A DNA stretch of 64,000 nucleotides from positions 825,001-889,000 of the forward strand of contig JAJLRJ010000009.1 in assembly GCA_024195265.1 (NCBI GenBank), in the 5' to 3' direction. A program made the position numbers and the translations under genes. This document shows positions 11,521 to 24,430 of this stretch, piece by piece (positions within the stretch are counted from its first letter, which is position 1; every line of letters begins with the position of its first letter). The notes below the pieces were generated by a model. It did not search any database and had not been told where the DNA came from. It worked only from the letters and a program-made list of their open reading frames with translations. The stretch is from Dendrophyllia cribrosa. Lineage: Eukaryota; Cnidaria; Anthozoa; Scleractinia; Dendrophylliidae.

Positions 11521-11785
11521 CGTTTCGTATTCACCAGTTGGCTCATAGAATAGAAGCCTTTGATTGACAGATGTCTTGAACCGCTTTAGCATTCATTAAC
11601 CTATACAGAACCTATACAGTTCGGTCAGTCCACTACGATGTTAGAGTTCAGGCTGGTCTCCAGCCTTGATATAGGCGTTTCCGGCACCTTGACCTAACCG
11701 AACGTAACGCAGCTGCGTCGACGAAGGCAATAATAAGCGCGCATTGCGTGCATGAGATATTTTGAAGTAACATTTGAAGTCTATT

Positions 11786-12004
11786 GAAGAATAAAAATTA
11801 GCGAGAAAAGTTTAACACGTTTCGATGTCGCCATGACATCATTTTCAAGTGAGAAAATAAAAATTCAAACTTACTTGATACATGCGGTGTAAGGTGATAA
11901 ACTTAACAATTAGTCAGTTTGAATTATTTATTTTCTCACTTGAAAATGATGTCATGGCGACATTGAAGCATTGTGTTAAACTTTTCACGCTAATTTTTAT
12001 TCTT
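11786..12004. mobile_element. foldback element with ~85-bp arms
   Basis: The left arm starts aagaataaaaattagcg and runs through gtcgccatgacatcattttc. The right arm is its near reverse complement, ending cgctaatttttattctt. About 50 bp separates the arms. No ORF; a MITE or foldback relic. Confidence 0.8.
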
Positions 12005-12149
12005 AAATGTCTATCAAAATTTAATCTGATTCGAATATTTGAAGTAACTGAGTTAACTTTGGCATACATAGAAGTCAGTTTGCTGAGAGCGAATTACTGT
12101 AAAGCTCGGGGCAAACGTTCTGACGTTAACACGTCCAACATTTGCTAAA

Positions 12150-12300
12150 CGTCATTTAACAATAGAATATTAGAACACAAAAGAACGACAATACAATAGA
12201 ATACAATACCATAGAATATATTAGAATACATAATTTCACCTAATACAAAGGAGGTGTACAATGTACAATGGAGTTGACACCCTAAATCGGGCATCATATG
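12150..12300 (-). repeat. dispersed repeat, inverted copy of 1676-1815
   Basis: Carries aacacaaaagaacgacaata, tgtacaatgtacaatgg and ccctaaatcgggcatcatat, the reverse complement of the 1.7-kb copy. Confidence 0.75.
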
Positions 12301-13239
12301 GAAATAAAACACTAGCTGATAACGAAAAATATGCAGAAAACAATGAAAGGAAACTAAATAATACGAAAATGAATAATTAGCATGAATAATTAGTTGCTTA
12401 GGAATGCTTGTTGTCAAGGAGATGGGCACTGTGAAGGCCATAATGGCAGCACAAAAATAAGTGAGCCAAAATGTTTACAAGTAACCAAGATACATGCCTG
12501 TGGTTTGTGATTACAGTGAACTCTGTCTTAGCTTAGAGAGCTTAGGAACAGACAAACAAGTGAAGAATTTGGCCGGGACCAGTCAATCGCAGATGTCCGC
12601 CTTAGGAGGTGTCCACCTTACAGGGGTGGCCGCTTTGAGAAAGTTGACTGTAGTCAACTCTCAGTGTTCCTCTTTGCCCATTGTGCCCAGTGTTCCTCAG
12701 TGTTACATTTAACCATCTCATTCCATTTCCGCAGTTCAAAGATATAATTCTCTTCATATTATCCATCAGAAATCGATAGATAGTTCATGTGGACTAAGAT
12801 TTAGATTTCTGTAAACGATATTGTCGCAATTCAGAATCCAAGCGGAAATTTACTGATTATACGTCACAAGCAAACTTTCAAATGTGGAAACCTACGGTTC
12901 GAATTGCATCCGTTAGAGCGCTGTCGTGACATTCCAGCAAATTTATAATCTTTAATCGTCATAAAATAGGCGCGTAGCACAAACCGTTATAACGAATAAC
13001 TAAACTGAGGGCTCGGCGTGTGAGCGATACTCCCAAAAAGAAGCCTGTTCGCGCGCTAATTTTGAGTTAGAACATCCAAATTTGCTGTCGTATTTACTTT
13101 GTTCAATTAAATTCTTGGAGTGGATTGTTCGAGATCCAGAGAATCCTGGTTTGCGCTTTTAATAGGACACATTTTATGGCAGTCCCGACGGTCTCCGTCA
13201 AAATAACGGGGTTCGACTGTACTGTAGTTAGTTAACCAA

Positions 13240-13445
13240 AACCAAATTAATAACTCTGAGCAATCTCAACAGACGCAGACAAAATCCAATGAACTAATCA
13301 AAACTCAAAGCGTTTACATGTAACCGGCGCCAAGCGCGGGAAAACACGAGTAGGTCACAATTGATTTTACTGCTGATTGGTTGAGAAACTGGCGCGAGAC
13401 TTTTTAGCCAACCACAAAGCGTAGCAGTAAAACCAAAGAAATTGC
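13240..13445. repeat. dispersed ~200-bp repeat (copy 1 of 3)
   Basis: Core block ggcgccaagcgcgggaaaac followed by gtcacaattgatttta and ctgattggttgag. The same core is at 29065-29262 and 31197-31350. A short interspersed element of unknown class; no clear terminal repeats. Confidence 0.7.
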
Positions 13446-13460
13446 GAATTTTTTTTCATC

Positions 13461-13870
13461 TTAAAGGGAGGGTTTCACGGTTCGGCGCATGTGCACAGAT
13501 TAAAATGCTTTATTCGCTTACTTGCCAATGAATTTTATCGGTTAAAAAACCACTCACATTTACTTCACTAATCACATACTATAATAAATCCAAACAAAGC
13601 GAAGGATGACCAAAATTCACAGAAAACTTCAACGGATTACACCGACAAAGTCAACACTGAATAAAACCTTTGACCCGAAGGATTTATTCTACGCTCTGGT
13701 GGCTTTCATGGCGCACATTGGTATGTATAATCATCCATTCAATCAGCGACATTTTCATGGGTAAATTTCCCGCCAGAGTTATCTACTTGCTTCCGATTGG
13801 TCTAAACAATGAATTTAAATGGTTACAGCGTAGCTTGCACATGCGCCGAACCGTGAAACCCTCCCTTTAA
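13461..13870. mobile_element. MITE with 35-bp inverted termini and TTAA ends
   Basis: 13461-13495 (starting ttaaagggagggtttcacgg) is matched in reverse complement by 13836-13870 (ending ccctccctttaa). Both ends are TTAA, the target-site sequence of piggyBac and Kolobok superfamilies. The inside has no transposase. Confidence 0.85.
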
Positions 13871-15787
13871 GAAGGACTATTGTTATTTAAGCACCACTGG
13901 GATTACATCATTGCAACATTTAAATAAGAAAAGAAAAAAATGAATTATGGTAGCTGTAGTAAAATGACGCCATTGTGAAAATCACGAATTGAAAACCGCT
14001 CTAATCAGTGGAAATATTAATTCGTTAATTCAACTTTTACTGCCAGAGAGTTTTCAATAAAAAACAACAGTACAATAAATAGTACAGTTGGACCAAGTGA
14101 ATCAGTCCGTATCAGAAAGGGTTCGACTGTACACATATTGGTATACATGAAGTACGTGCAAAATAGCCGTTAAGCCTGGGGACGCGATTGTTTGTTGTCA
14201 TTGCTACCGTCGTTATGTGAATTTTTTTTTTAATACATTGTTGTTTGGACTTAAAACGGTTAAGGTCGGTCATTTATCCCGATGCTAATTCACACTTATG
14301 TGCATTAAGAAGACACACTTAAAAGAGTTCAAAGATGGCTGCATTTTCAACTTCTTAACATTAATGTATTGATCGTGGAAAACACACAAAACATTTTTAA
14401 GAATGATTAACTAAGTTAAACCGTTACAAACTGTGAATAATTAAAACACGTTGCTTCTTCATTGTTTTATTCAGGTTTTGTTCCTTGGCAACGCGAAAGA
14501 AGCCTCCTGACAGAATTTGTTATCAATTCAGTATTATTTTGTTCTCTATTATTCTCTAAGTTGAATTCGTTCTTTATTTTATTCGGCTTTCATTTTGAAC
14601 ATCTCGTTCTCTGTTTAAACGGTATAGACTACTGTTTTCAATTGACTGTTTTTCAAGGAACAAATTATGGTGTAAGAATAGTAAGTTATTGCACAATAAT
14701 ACTGATCTGAATATTTGGAGTCGATAAAAAGATAAGCTATTTGTTCGTTGTACCATTTCAAATAGCATAAAAAACAAAGGACGTTTAAAGGAGTCGCCTT
14801 CATTCATCAAGAGCGTTGCGGACTCGACTGAGCTGTTCAGTCTCACCTCTACACTAAGAGACCATTCCAGTTGCTTTTCAACAATTTCCTTGGTAATTCC
14901 CGAGCATTTTGTTTACAAGTAAACAAATTTCAAATGTCGTTCGTGTACTTACATAACAAGCAGTGGTATTCAATACGGTTTTATTAGTTTTCGACAGCGC
15001 GCAGAACTTGAAATCAGTTATCTTCATTAATGTTTCCAATTTCTTTCAGCAGGAAATATCGCATTGACCTTCTCGTGTTACGACAAAACATAGACGCTCT
15101 GCGAACATTGCGTAAATCCATCACAGGCTTCGGAGAAATGATAATTTTCAACGCCTATCAAACGTGTATATAAAGTACATTCGGTTAATATTTGCCCATA
15201 CACCTGCAATAGCCGGCAGCTGAATGGACAATACGCATGCGCTTTTAACTGCTGTGACAATGTTCTGAATGACAGCTCGGAAAAGTTCAAGTTTTTTGCA
15301 TGAAATTCTCAATCGCTTAGCTTTCGAATGCAAATCATGTACTCTTGCGCACCGCGCGACCAAATGCAAATAGGGAATACAAACATTGCCAAAATCGACG
15401 GCTTTTTTGGCAAGGCGCGCTTTTTCTTGGAGAAAAACATCGTTTTTTTAGTGCCGTGTGTGCTGTTCACATAACCACAAACGGATTAAATCATCGAAGA
15501 GTTATTCTAACCGCTTGAAACGGGAATGATTCGAAGAAAAACAAGTTGGAAAAAAGCGGCATATGTTCAATTGCTTGTCGCTTGTTGACTAACCTTGAAG
15601 GAAGCCCACCACCTGTCCGCGGACAAATTTTACGATTTTCTCCGCTCGGATTTCTGGCCGAGTTCATGCCCACAAAACCACAAAATTAGCAACGTGGACG
15701 GTTAATATAATTTTTCATGCGATTTGTGGCCGCGTTTGGGGGAAGTTATCGGCCAGTGTTGGCGAGTGAGAGGAATTCCCTTTGAAA
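13871..15787. other. intergenic and promoter-side region upstream of the potassium channel
   Basis: No gene recognised. Short ORFs on both strands have no domain-like features. The last few hundred bases presumably hold the channel promoter and 5'UTR, but I could not place a TATA box or start site. Confidence 0.4.
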
Positions 15788-18700
15788 ATGAGTGAGGTGA
15801 ACACGCTTGCTTCCAAGGAAGTTGTTAGTATAAGGGAAGAAGACAAGACCGATAACAAAGAAGAGGAGGATCAGAAAACCATGCAAGATTTAGAATCGCC
15901 GAGCAGTTCGAACGAACAAGATTGTGAACTGCACAAGCAACTTAGCCAACCTTCGTCATCACCGCCGCAAACTTCGAAGCGTAAGGATCGCCTTTCTATC
16001 AATGTCGGTGGAATCCGGCATGAGACGTATCGCAGTACACTAAAAAATATCCCCGATACCCGGTTATCATGGCTTGCGGACGCTTCCGCGGGCTCTGTGG
16101 ACTATGATGCCGACTTAGGCGAGTATTTTTTTGACCGACATCCTGGTGTTTTTGCCAACGTTCTGAACTACTATCGCACGGGTAATCTACATTGCCCTTT
16201 GGACGTTTGTGGGCCTTTATTTGAGGACGAATTGAATTTTTGGGGGATAGATGACCAGCAAGTTGAGTCGTGTTGTTGGTTGACTTATCGGCAGCACCGC
16301 GACGCACAGGAAACATTAGCTGCGTTCGAAGGAGTTGAATTTGACAATGATTTCGATGACGACGAACCCCCAGACTTCGGCAGGTACGGTTTCGCTTTTG
16401 CAGCCGAAACTGAAGCTCATACGACGTGGTGGCAAAAATACCAACCGCGAATTTGGACATTAATGGAGGAGCCCTATTCTTCGAAGCTCGCTAAGGTAAG
16501 TGTTAAAAATAACTGGTAAGCCGTTTTTGATGCAGCTAAGCTAGAAACGCTTTCAATTTGAGCTTATTTACGAAGTAAGACAGCGCGCTAAGACATTCTA
16601 AGGCCTAAAACTTTCAATTAAACTCCCGACCGTGTAAAATGCAAATCTCTACGTCTGTATGTCGAAAACGGCACTTTTCATGTCAATGGATGAAAAGGGA
16701 AATTGTGTTCGGTTTGTGGCCCGTGAATACAACTGTAGTTTTTAAGAGTATTTTGTAATTGTAGCAATAAGACGAACACACCTTGAATAGGAAGGTCAAA
16801 TTAGAAAGCTGATATATGCCCGAAGCGTGCTTTGCTCATAAAAAATTGAACCTAGGATAGTACATTTTAACATTTTAACATTTTAGTCATGGTGTTGTGT
16901 TGAGTACTTTACAGCAATATTTCGAACACTCGACTATTTTACAATGCTATTAATCGCCCAAGAAAAAAAAAACAAAAACGAAAAAACGACAAGCTATGTT
17001 TTTAATTTTAATAAATTTGAAAGCGTCGTTTAAAATGATTTTTTGGGACCACATCAGGTAATATATTTTGCTTGAAGGTTGTTGGATATTTATGTTATTT
17101 CCCGTGGAGCGGAGCACGTATATATACAAAATACGCAATGAACAAATTGCGGTGTAAAAAGACGAAAAGCTCAACGATAAATTTATTGGATTCAGCGAAA
17201 GGCGACGATTTATTCCTTAAGAAGTTACTTTTTTGCGGTTTGCGCGAAAAAAAGGGGCAAAAAGCGTTGATATTTCAAGGACAGATAATTTAAAAGTCAT
17301 ATCTGAATTAATTACTTGGGTTGAATCAGTTAACGCAGTATATCGTTGTTCAAATTAATACCAGTTAAAAAGCTCTCTTTTCTCGCCCATTCAACAAGTT
17401 CGAACGACCAAACTAAATTCGATTTGTGAAGTCGAGACATTTTAGGGTTTTTTCAAGGGTAAAATTTAGATTGAAATTCTATAAGTGCTTCTGGTAACTT
17501 AGTAAACCTAACCCGCAGATAAAGGAAATAAAATATTTATGAGTTTTAGTACCACAACGATTGAGTTATGTGTGTCCTGGCGAGCCATGAATTCTTTAAA
17601 TCCTGAAAAATATATGTAGTCTGCTCGATTTAATGGTCTAAATATTCAATAAATTGGACGGTTTATAAATTTCACTAGTTTAACTAGCACGGTTAAAAAA
17701 GCCGCCGAAAAGAACTAAGCGATTTCTTTAAATTTAGCCAATTCAATGCGTGAGATAGCTTAAAAAATAATTTCTCTTTTTTCTCTCCGACCGTGTTTTT
17801 TTTTATTGAGATTATATGGAAGTGTTCGCAGCACGATGATTGCTGAAGTATTGGAGAAAATCAAGAAGGGGGCATTTGAAAGCCTGAATATTCCACTTTT
17901 ATTAAAAAGCAACACAGCTAGCGCTTGTGAATTTGCATACTAAAAAGTAACATTTCCGCTTCGTTTTACTATTTCGGAGCACGTGTTTTTGGAAATGTCA
18001 ATCCCCTTAAGGCAGATATCTTTGGTACCGAAAGTTCGAGGAAACCGATCTGCAAAATTCCCTTGCAAACTGGTAAACACAAAACATCTCGGAAAATAAC
18101 TTGGCTTTCCACGGAAATGTCTGTTAAATGCCCGGTATGGTGTCTGGGGTTTTGAAAACATTTACTAAACCTTTATTTCCAGCGGGAAATTCTTGGATTC
18201 TTCCACGACATGCACAATTTTATGTTTATGTTTTTCGATGCAGTAAACTCTATGGCAAAACATGGGTGAGCTCGTCTCTTTTTTTAATTGAAATTAGTGG
18301 CTTATTATGAGGACTTGACATTATTATTCGTTAAATCTTCCAAGCGAAGAGAAGAAATTATTATTTTTTTTTTTCGGCAAACATGTAAAGTCGATGAAAC
18401 GGCAAACAGCCATGGAGTGCCTCTTCCTTGAAGTAGCATGAGTCAAAACAGAAAACCACCGCATACATATTAATTGCCGGTCTTGCTTTGAAAATTTGTC
18501 CTAATGAAGGTTATAGAAATATGTTTTAACAGTGAACACGGAAACATGTTTAATTGATTTGATTTTGTGTTATTTTCTACACTGACATGGGCAGTGAAAC
18601 TGAATCAGTTTTTCCAAGTGTATTTCATCTACAAATTTAATCTATAACAGTTTCCCATTACATAGATGTGGTCAACTGAAGCTCACAGCATTTACATAGT

Positions 18701-19936
18701 AAATAGCAGGTAGAATTGGATTAATATTAAACAATGCACATAATACCATTTAAATAGTTGAATTACTTATAAATAAATAATCAAATAAATCATCTATACT
18801 CTTGTTGCGGGCAGACCTGCACCTTTCGTAACACCTCACAGGATTGGCTAAGAAAACAATAGAACAAACAACAAAACAATGGACCCTAGCCCTAAAAACA
18901 ATAGAGGTGCACCTCATCCAGGTCGAATGAAATTAGAGGTTCCGAAGAGGTGCAGGCCTCAGTACTGTTTGTTGCAACAAATTAGATAACCAAATTACTT
19001 AAAATATACGGTTCGTTTGAAGCCATCATATGAATCGGATTCAATCACAGAGTCACTTAAATTGTTCAAGTCCGTAATTGTTCTAGCCAAGAAACTAAAC
19101 TTGCAGGTATTTCCTGAAGAAGAAGGTTGGATGAACTTCTTAGGATGATATTGGCGGGTGGTTCTTCCCTTAGGTCTAATGTGGTCAGGTATCTTAAGGC
19201 AAATTATGTTGTTTACGGCTTTTCACATAAGTTGGAGTCTAGCATTTAACCTCCTTCTCTGAAGCGATGTCCAGGCAAGCTCTTTTAAAAGGTTAGAAAC
19301 TGCCCGGGGTCTCTGATGAAACAGGAGTTAACACAGCGGGCTGCCCTGCGTTGAGCTTTTGGGAGCTGAGTCTTGCCAAACGAGATCTGACCGGCCATTC
19401 CGTGAACCTGCGGCTACACTTATGCCAGATATCTCTTTTTTAAAAATATTAGGTAAACAACCTTGGAATGTTGCTATTGGAGATACAAAGAACTGTAAAC
19501 CAATTTTGCTTGTTAAATGAGAAAGGGTCATTTATAGATCGAAAATCTTGGCACCTTGTTCAAACTGAAACAAATGAAAATGGCAAGCTGCAAGCTTTCC
19601 TCGCATTGACGTCGGAAAGATTATCGGTTGCATACAAATAATTTTCCCCAAGATTTTTAATATTAATTTACTGCAGGATTAAATACAAGATATAAGCAAG
19701 GCTTGATACACGTACGTTATTGACACAAAAAAACAAACCAGAAAATCCGGTTTGAAAATTCAATCAGCGCTTCGTGACATTTCCTTTGGAAAGCTGTCAC
19801 TGGGCAACGGCGCCAGTTTGTCGGGAGCTCGAGGGACAATTTCCAAGTTATTTCAGTCTATCTTGTTGATCAATACACGTGAACCTTTAGGCTACGTTTT
19901 TATCTATTTATTTATTTATTTATTTATTTATTTATT

Positions 19937-19967
<31 letters not shown>

Positions 19968-22900
19968 GAGGGTGTGTGTGTGTGTAGGGGGGGACTCTTG
20001 AATCCAAAAAAGATTTTGCGATTATTTTTTACTGAAATCCAAAAATGGATCATGAATCCGCGTTGAGCGTTGAATCCATACATCGGTGAAATTCTTCAGA
20101 TCAAATCTAAATCCGTGTTTTTAAGATTCGTGATCTGAGCACTTTTTTGGGAATGGATTCGAAAAAATACATCTGACAAGCGGTCTTTCCGTTCGCTGTT
20201 TTGTTTCTTTCACGATTTCATATTATGGGCAATTCAGGTAATATTTTATTACTTGGGCGTAGCGGCCAAGTAAAAATCTTAAAAATCTAAATATCGCATG
20301 TCATATTTTGGCCCTGCCCAACGCACGGACACACATGTACAGACGCAGCCCGCGAAACATTCCGCTGGCCATGAGCATGAAAATTACGGGCTTGGGTTCT
20401 ATGAGTATGGGGCTCCGCAGCGGGCCTTCGGCCAGCGAGAGCTCCGCTATAATAGCTCTTCCGAACCGATCCTACTGATCCACAACATCTTCGGCTAGAT
20501 AATGCTTAGAACATGTTAAAATTTTTCCTGAATGTAATGATAATAATTACAGTTTTTATATGACGCCTTTCGACAAAAACATCTTCGTTAATTGACCTTA
20601 TAATGACTTCTACGCCAGACATACTCTCGCGAGAAGGCAGGCCTTCAAAAGTTTCCAAAAAAGAAAGTCACCAAACACTAATTTATGACATTTCTATGCA
20701 TTTACTCTCTGCCCTCAATTTTGCTTACGAATCCGGCTGCTTGTCTATTACTCAAAGAAGGGGTATCATTAAACTTATTCCAAAAAAGAGCATAGAACCA
20801 TTTTACATAAAAAATTGGCGCCCTATAACTCTCCTTAATACTGATTACAAAATTGCAGCAAAAGCTATAGCAAACCGTATAAAAACTGTTCTCCCAAAAC
20901 TGATAAATAATGATCAGACAGGCTTTATGAAAGGGCGGTTCATTGGGGAAAATATTAGACTTATAGATGGCATCATCCAGTATGCTACACAGCACAATGT
21001 TCCCGGTTTGTTGCTCTTTATAGATTTTGAAAAGGCTTTCGATTCCCTTGAATGGCCCTTTATTTTTGATACACTACGTTTTTTTGGCTTTGGACCATCA
21101 CTTATCAATTGGGTAAGGACCTTTTATTGCAACATCGAAAGTTGTGTACTTAACAATGGCTGGTCAAGCAACTTCTTCCAGCCTCAAAGAGGAGTTAGGC
21201 AAGGCTGTCCCCTTTCCCCATATTTGTTTATTCTTGCTGCGGAGGTCTTGGCCAAGACCGTACGTAACAATAAGAGCATAAGAGGTCTTTCTCTAGGTAA
21301 TAACGAAGTTAAGATAAGCCAGTACGCTGATGATACCACTCTTATCTTAGATGGTTCAGAGAAATCCCTTACATCGGCAATACAAATTTTAGATGATTTT
21401 GGCAAGATCTCCGGCCTTAAGTTAAACGATAGCAAAACAGAAGCTCTTTGGATCGGTTCTAAGATAGGGCATGAAAAAATCCTTGTTTCAGGAAAGAAGT
21501 TTAAGTGGCCAAAATATAAAGTCAAAACACTTGGTCTGTGGCTGTCAACTGATCCGGACATGGCTTTAAGGTTGAATTACAACGAAAAAACTGAAAACAT
21601 CAGGAAGCTTCTGAGTTGCTGGAAATACCGTAGGCTCACGTTGTTAGGGAAAATTACCGTCCTTAAATCACTGGCCGCATCACAACTGGTTTACCTGCTC
21701 TCCCCTTTACGCTCAAATCACCACGCTATAAAAGAAATAAATGATATGTTTTACCATTTTCTATGGAATGGTAAAGGTGACAAAATCAAAAGAAAAGTTA
21801 TGATTAATGAACCTGAATATGGAGGCCTGAAGATGATTGATCTCTGCTCTTTCAACAAATCTCTTAAAACAACATGGGTTAAAAAGTACTTGGACACGAC
21901 TAACCACGGAAAATGGAAATTTCTCGTTGATCTAGAACTGGAGAACTACGGTCACGATCTCATTTTCCGAGGTAATCTCAATGTCTCGGACACTAAGAAA
22001 GAGGTTAGAGTAACAGACCCCTTTCTTAAAGAAATATTGGAATATTGGGCAGAAATAAACTTTGTGGATCAAGTAAGCTCTGATACCGCTTTTCAAGAAC
22101 AGTTTCTGTGGTTCAACTCTTTAATAAGGATAGATAATAAACCAATTTTTTTTAAAGAATGGTTTGAAATAGGTATCTTCAAAGTTAAACATCTCCAATC
22201 AGGAAACGATAATTTTCTGACTCTCAAAGATTTTGCCTCAAAACATGACTTAAGTGTACGCCCGCTTAGTTTTTTTGGTCTATTATCAGCTGTTAAACAA
22301 ATTCGCAACAATGTTACCGATACGGCTGAAACAAGAGACTATACCTTTGAAACGTTAAGTGAAAAAATTGTTAAGAGAGAAAAGCCAGGTCCATTAATTT
22401 ACCAAAAACTGATCAGAGCCAAAAGTTTAACCCCACGTAAAAGCCAACTAAAGTGGTTTCAAGACTGCAACTTTTCAGACAAAGAAGATACATTTAATTG
22501 GGAACTCGCCTATCTTATGGCGCGACGGTGCACAAAAAGCACCAAACTGATAGAGTTCCAATTTAAACTATTACATAGGCGCATACCAACTAATGATTTT
22601 TTACTTAAAATAGGACGAAAAGAAAATGACAACTGTACCTTTTGCAACAATTCCTCAGAGACGCTAATTCATCTTTTTTGGTCTTGCCATGTTACAGCCT
22701 CCTTTTGGAAAAGCGTAACCGACTGGCTTCAAAACGCTCTTCCGTTAATCGGCAAATACAACTTATTGAATATTACTGCACTGGGCTTGAGACCGGAGCC
22801 TCATTCTACAGAATACTCGTGTCAATTAAACTATTGTCTACTGTTAGCGCGGTTTCATATTTGGCAAGCCAAAATGGATGAAATATCGCCTAATTTTGCA

Positions 22901-24430
22901 AATTTTCTGCGCCTAGTTAAGTCAAGATCTATTATAGAGAAAAAAGCTGGGGACACTAAAAAATGGAACTTTCTTAAAGATTGTTCTTTATATAGCTCTT
23001 GATATCGATTGTTTCCTTTCCCCTGACGGTCAAATACCAAAAATATTTTTAAAGATTTGTAAATCTTATATTTAACTAGATATATCTGACTGATTGTTCT
23101 CAATCAAGGTTCGTTTATTGCTCCTGTCTCAACTGTACTTTCTTTGAACCTTCTCTTTTTGTTTGTTTTTCTCTGTGCTGTAATTTAGTTATTGTATTGT
23201 ATTGTTAATAAAAAAATAAAAAATAAAAAAAAACACTAATTTATGAACAATGTTTTACAGCCTTGTATCGCCAAATAAATCTTTGGATTTCCCTCCATGT
23301 TGTAGTGATCACGATAAAAGAGAATTCATGCAGCGTCACCAGGCCTTTTTAGTACAGAGAGCACACATCATTTGAATATCATCTTCTCACCATATTTGTT
23401 GTTGTTTTTTCTTCTCCAGGTGATCGCCTACACAACATTAACGCTGATCGTCATTTCCGTGATTTTATTTTGTTTGGAGTCCTTGCCGTTTTTTAAACAG
23501 GCTAAACCACAGTTCGCAATTGAGATCCTCGAGGCCATCTGCGTGGCGTGGTTCACGCTGGAACTGTTGGTTCGCTTCACCTTTTGTCCACAAAAGTTGG
23601 CGTTTTTCAAGAAAGTAATGAACTGGATCGATTTCTTGGCGATTGTTCCTTTTTACATCAGCTTGGGGTATCCATCGGGATCAGATGTTGAGATCCTGAA
23701 CATTATCCGGTTAATCAGGATTTTCCGGATTTTCAAACTTTCCCGCCATTCATCCGGGTTGCAGATTCTCGGGCACACGTTACGCGCGAGCGTGCGCGAG
23801 CTTCTCCTTCTAATCTCTTTCCTCCTGATCGGAGTGGTGTTGTTCGCTAGTTTGATCTATTACTGGGAGAAAGAAGCTGAAAACTCGAAATTCACAGACA
23901 TTCCCAACTGTTTTTGGTGGGCCGTGGTTACTATGACAACTGTCGGCTACGGTGACATGGCGCCTACTACCACGATGGGCAAGTTTATCGGCAGCATTTG
24001 CGCGGTTTGCGGCGTATTGACAATCGCGCTTCCGGTTCCGGTCATTGTAAATAACTTTTCATTGTACTATTCGCACGCTCAAGCGAGGCTCAAGCTGCCC
24101 AAGAAGCGGCGAAGGCTTCTTGTAAACGCATCGAATGCTCTCAAAGCACCAGCGATGATCGAGAACGGAATGAGCGGGGAGTCGAATGGAAGCTCCGATA
24201 GCGGCTGCGGAGAGAACAGCACCGCCAATGGTGGACGAAAATGCAGCCTTCTCATAACAGATGAACTCAATGAGCTCAAACCCAGGCGCCCGGTTAGACG
24301 GGATAGTCATCTGTTTAATAACACAAGTACAACTTCTAACGGTGATGTGGCCAACAGCAGACCCACTTACGCCATGCAGAAAAGGACTTCAATGAGGCCA
24401 ACTGTACCTACGCTACCGGAAGTTGAGTGA
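15788..24430 (+). CDS. Kv3/Shaw-like voltage-gated potassium channel, two exons, 572 aa
   Basis: Complete Shaw-type Kv alpha subunit, a plasma-membrane tetramer. Exon 1 is 15788-16495 (donor AAG|GTAAGT) and exon 2 is 23420-24430 (acceptor CTTCTCCAG), joined in phase 0. The start is the ATG at 15788; an in-frame TTG lies just upstream. The acidic N-terminal tail is followed by a T1 tetramerisation domain (about 68-165) with the HX5CX20CC zinc site intact (H135, C141, C162, C163). Next are S1 (about 237-258), S2, S3, S4 (R333, R336, R339, K342, R345), S5, filter TVGYGD (410-415) and S6 with PVP (441-443). Vertebrate Kv3 channels usually have TLGYGD. The Ser-rich tail ends [24 protein letters not shown] and LGHTLRAS are Shaw hallmarks. 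The intron hosts a LINE in the same orientation. Confidence 0.95.
18812..18965 (-). repeat. dispersed repeat shared with 48170-48330
   Basis: On the minus strand it reads gaacctctaatttcatt, gggctagggtccattgtt and gttctattgttttct, the same blocks seen on + at 48170-48330. Here the ends are roughly inverted (acctgcacctttcg / cgaagaggtgcaggc). Confidence 0.7.
18990..19410 (-). pseudogene. non-LTR (CR1/jockey-like) RT C-terminal remnant
   Basis: The minus-strand frames give QRRAARCV, then pieces resembling RRRLNARL, and [18 protein letters not shown] near the end. These correspond to the 'QRRAARFV' and 'SFFPRTI.DWN.LP' boxes closing this class of LINE protein. Frameshifts and stops are frequent. 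Unrelated in insertion event to the intact LINE at 20689. Confidence 0.6.
19903..19968. repeat. (TTTA)n followed by a 22-bp poly-G tract
   Basis: TTTA units occupy about 19903-19936, then T12-type sequence, then G from 19947 to 19968. It lies in the Kv intron. Confidence 0.9.
20673..20688. repeat. 5' target-site duplication of the LINE
   Basis: aaacactaatttatga, identical to 23231-23246, which follows the A-rich tail. Confidence 0.9.
20689..23002 (+). CDS. LINE reverse transcriptase (truncated ORF2)
   Basis: The open frame extends upstream to 20603, but codons before 20689 are host intron sequence plus the target duplication, so the first ~29 residues of the ORF are not LINE protein. RT motifs in order are [30 protein letters not shown], motif [15 protein letters not shown], motif [16 protein letters not shown] and motif [11 protein letters not shown]. 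All catalytic aspartates are present. The C-terminal part has [18 protein letters not shown], a zf-RVT-type C-x2-C...H...C knuckle. It ends at TGA 23000-23002. Missing: the apurinic-like endonuclease domain and any ORF1. Without its 5' half it is not autonomous. Confidence 0.92.
20689..23230 (+). mobile_element. 5'-truncated L1/Tx1-like LINE inserted in the Kv intron
   Basis: A 2.54-kb insertion bounded by a perfect 16-bp duplication. It ends in an A-rich tail (aataaaaaaataaaaaataa) after a short 3'UTR. The endonuclease half is absent, so it is a typical 5'-truncated target-primed insertion. The remaining RT frame is uninterrupted, which suggests a fairly young insertion. It has the same orientation as the host gene. 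Confidence 0.93.
23231..23246. repeat. 3' target-site duplication of the LINE
   Basis: aaacactaatttatga, following the A-rich tail; partner of 20673-20688. Confidence 0.9.

Larger units (their letters stand above)
16496..20672. other. Kv intron, 5' part
   Basis: Non-coding apart from a MITE-like repeat (18812-18965), a LINE remnant on the minus strand (18990-19410) and a simple-repeat/G tract (19903-19968). A GC-richer patch at 20245-20500 is not recognised. Confidence 0.7.

Noticed and set aside
12509..13219. Second pogo-like element (tacagtgaac ... gttcgactgta)
   Set aside because: Termini match only partly and no clear TA duplication pairs; not strong enough to list.
20603..20688. First 29 codons of the LINE frame as part of the RT protein
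   Set aside because: They lie upstream of and within the target-site duplication, so they are host intron sequence read through by chance.
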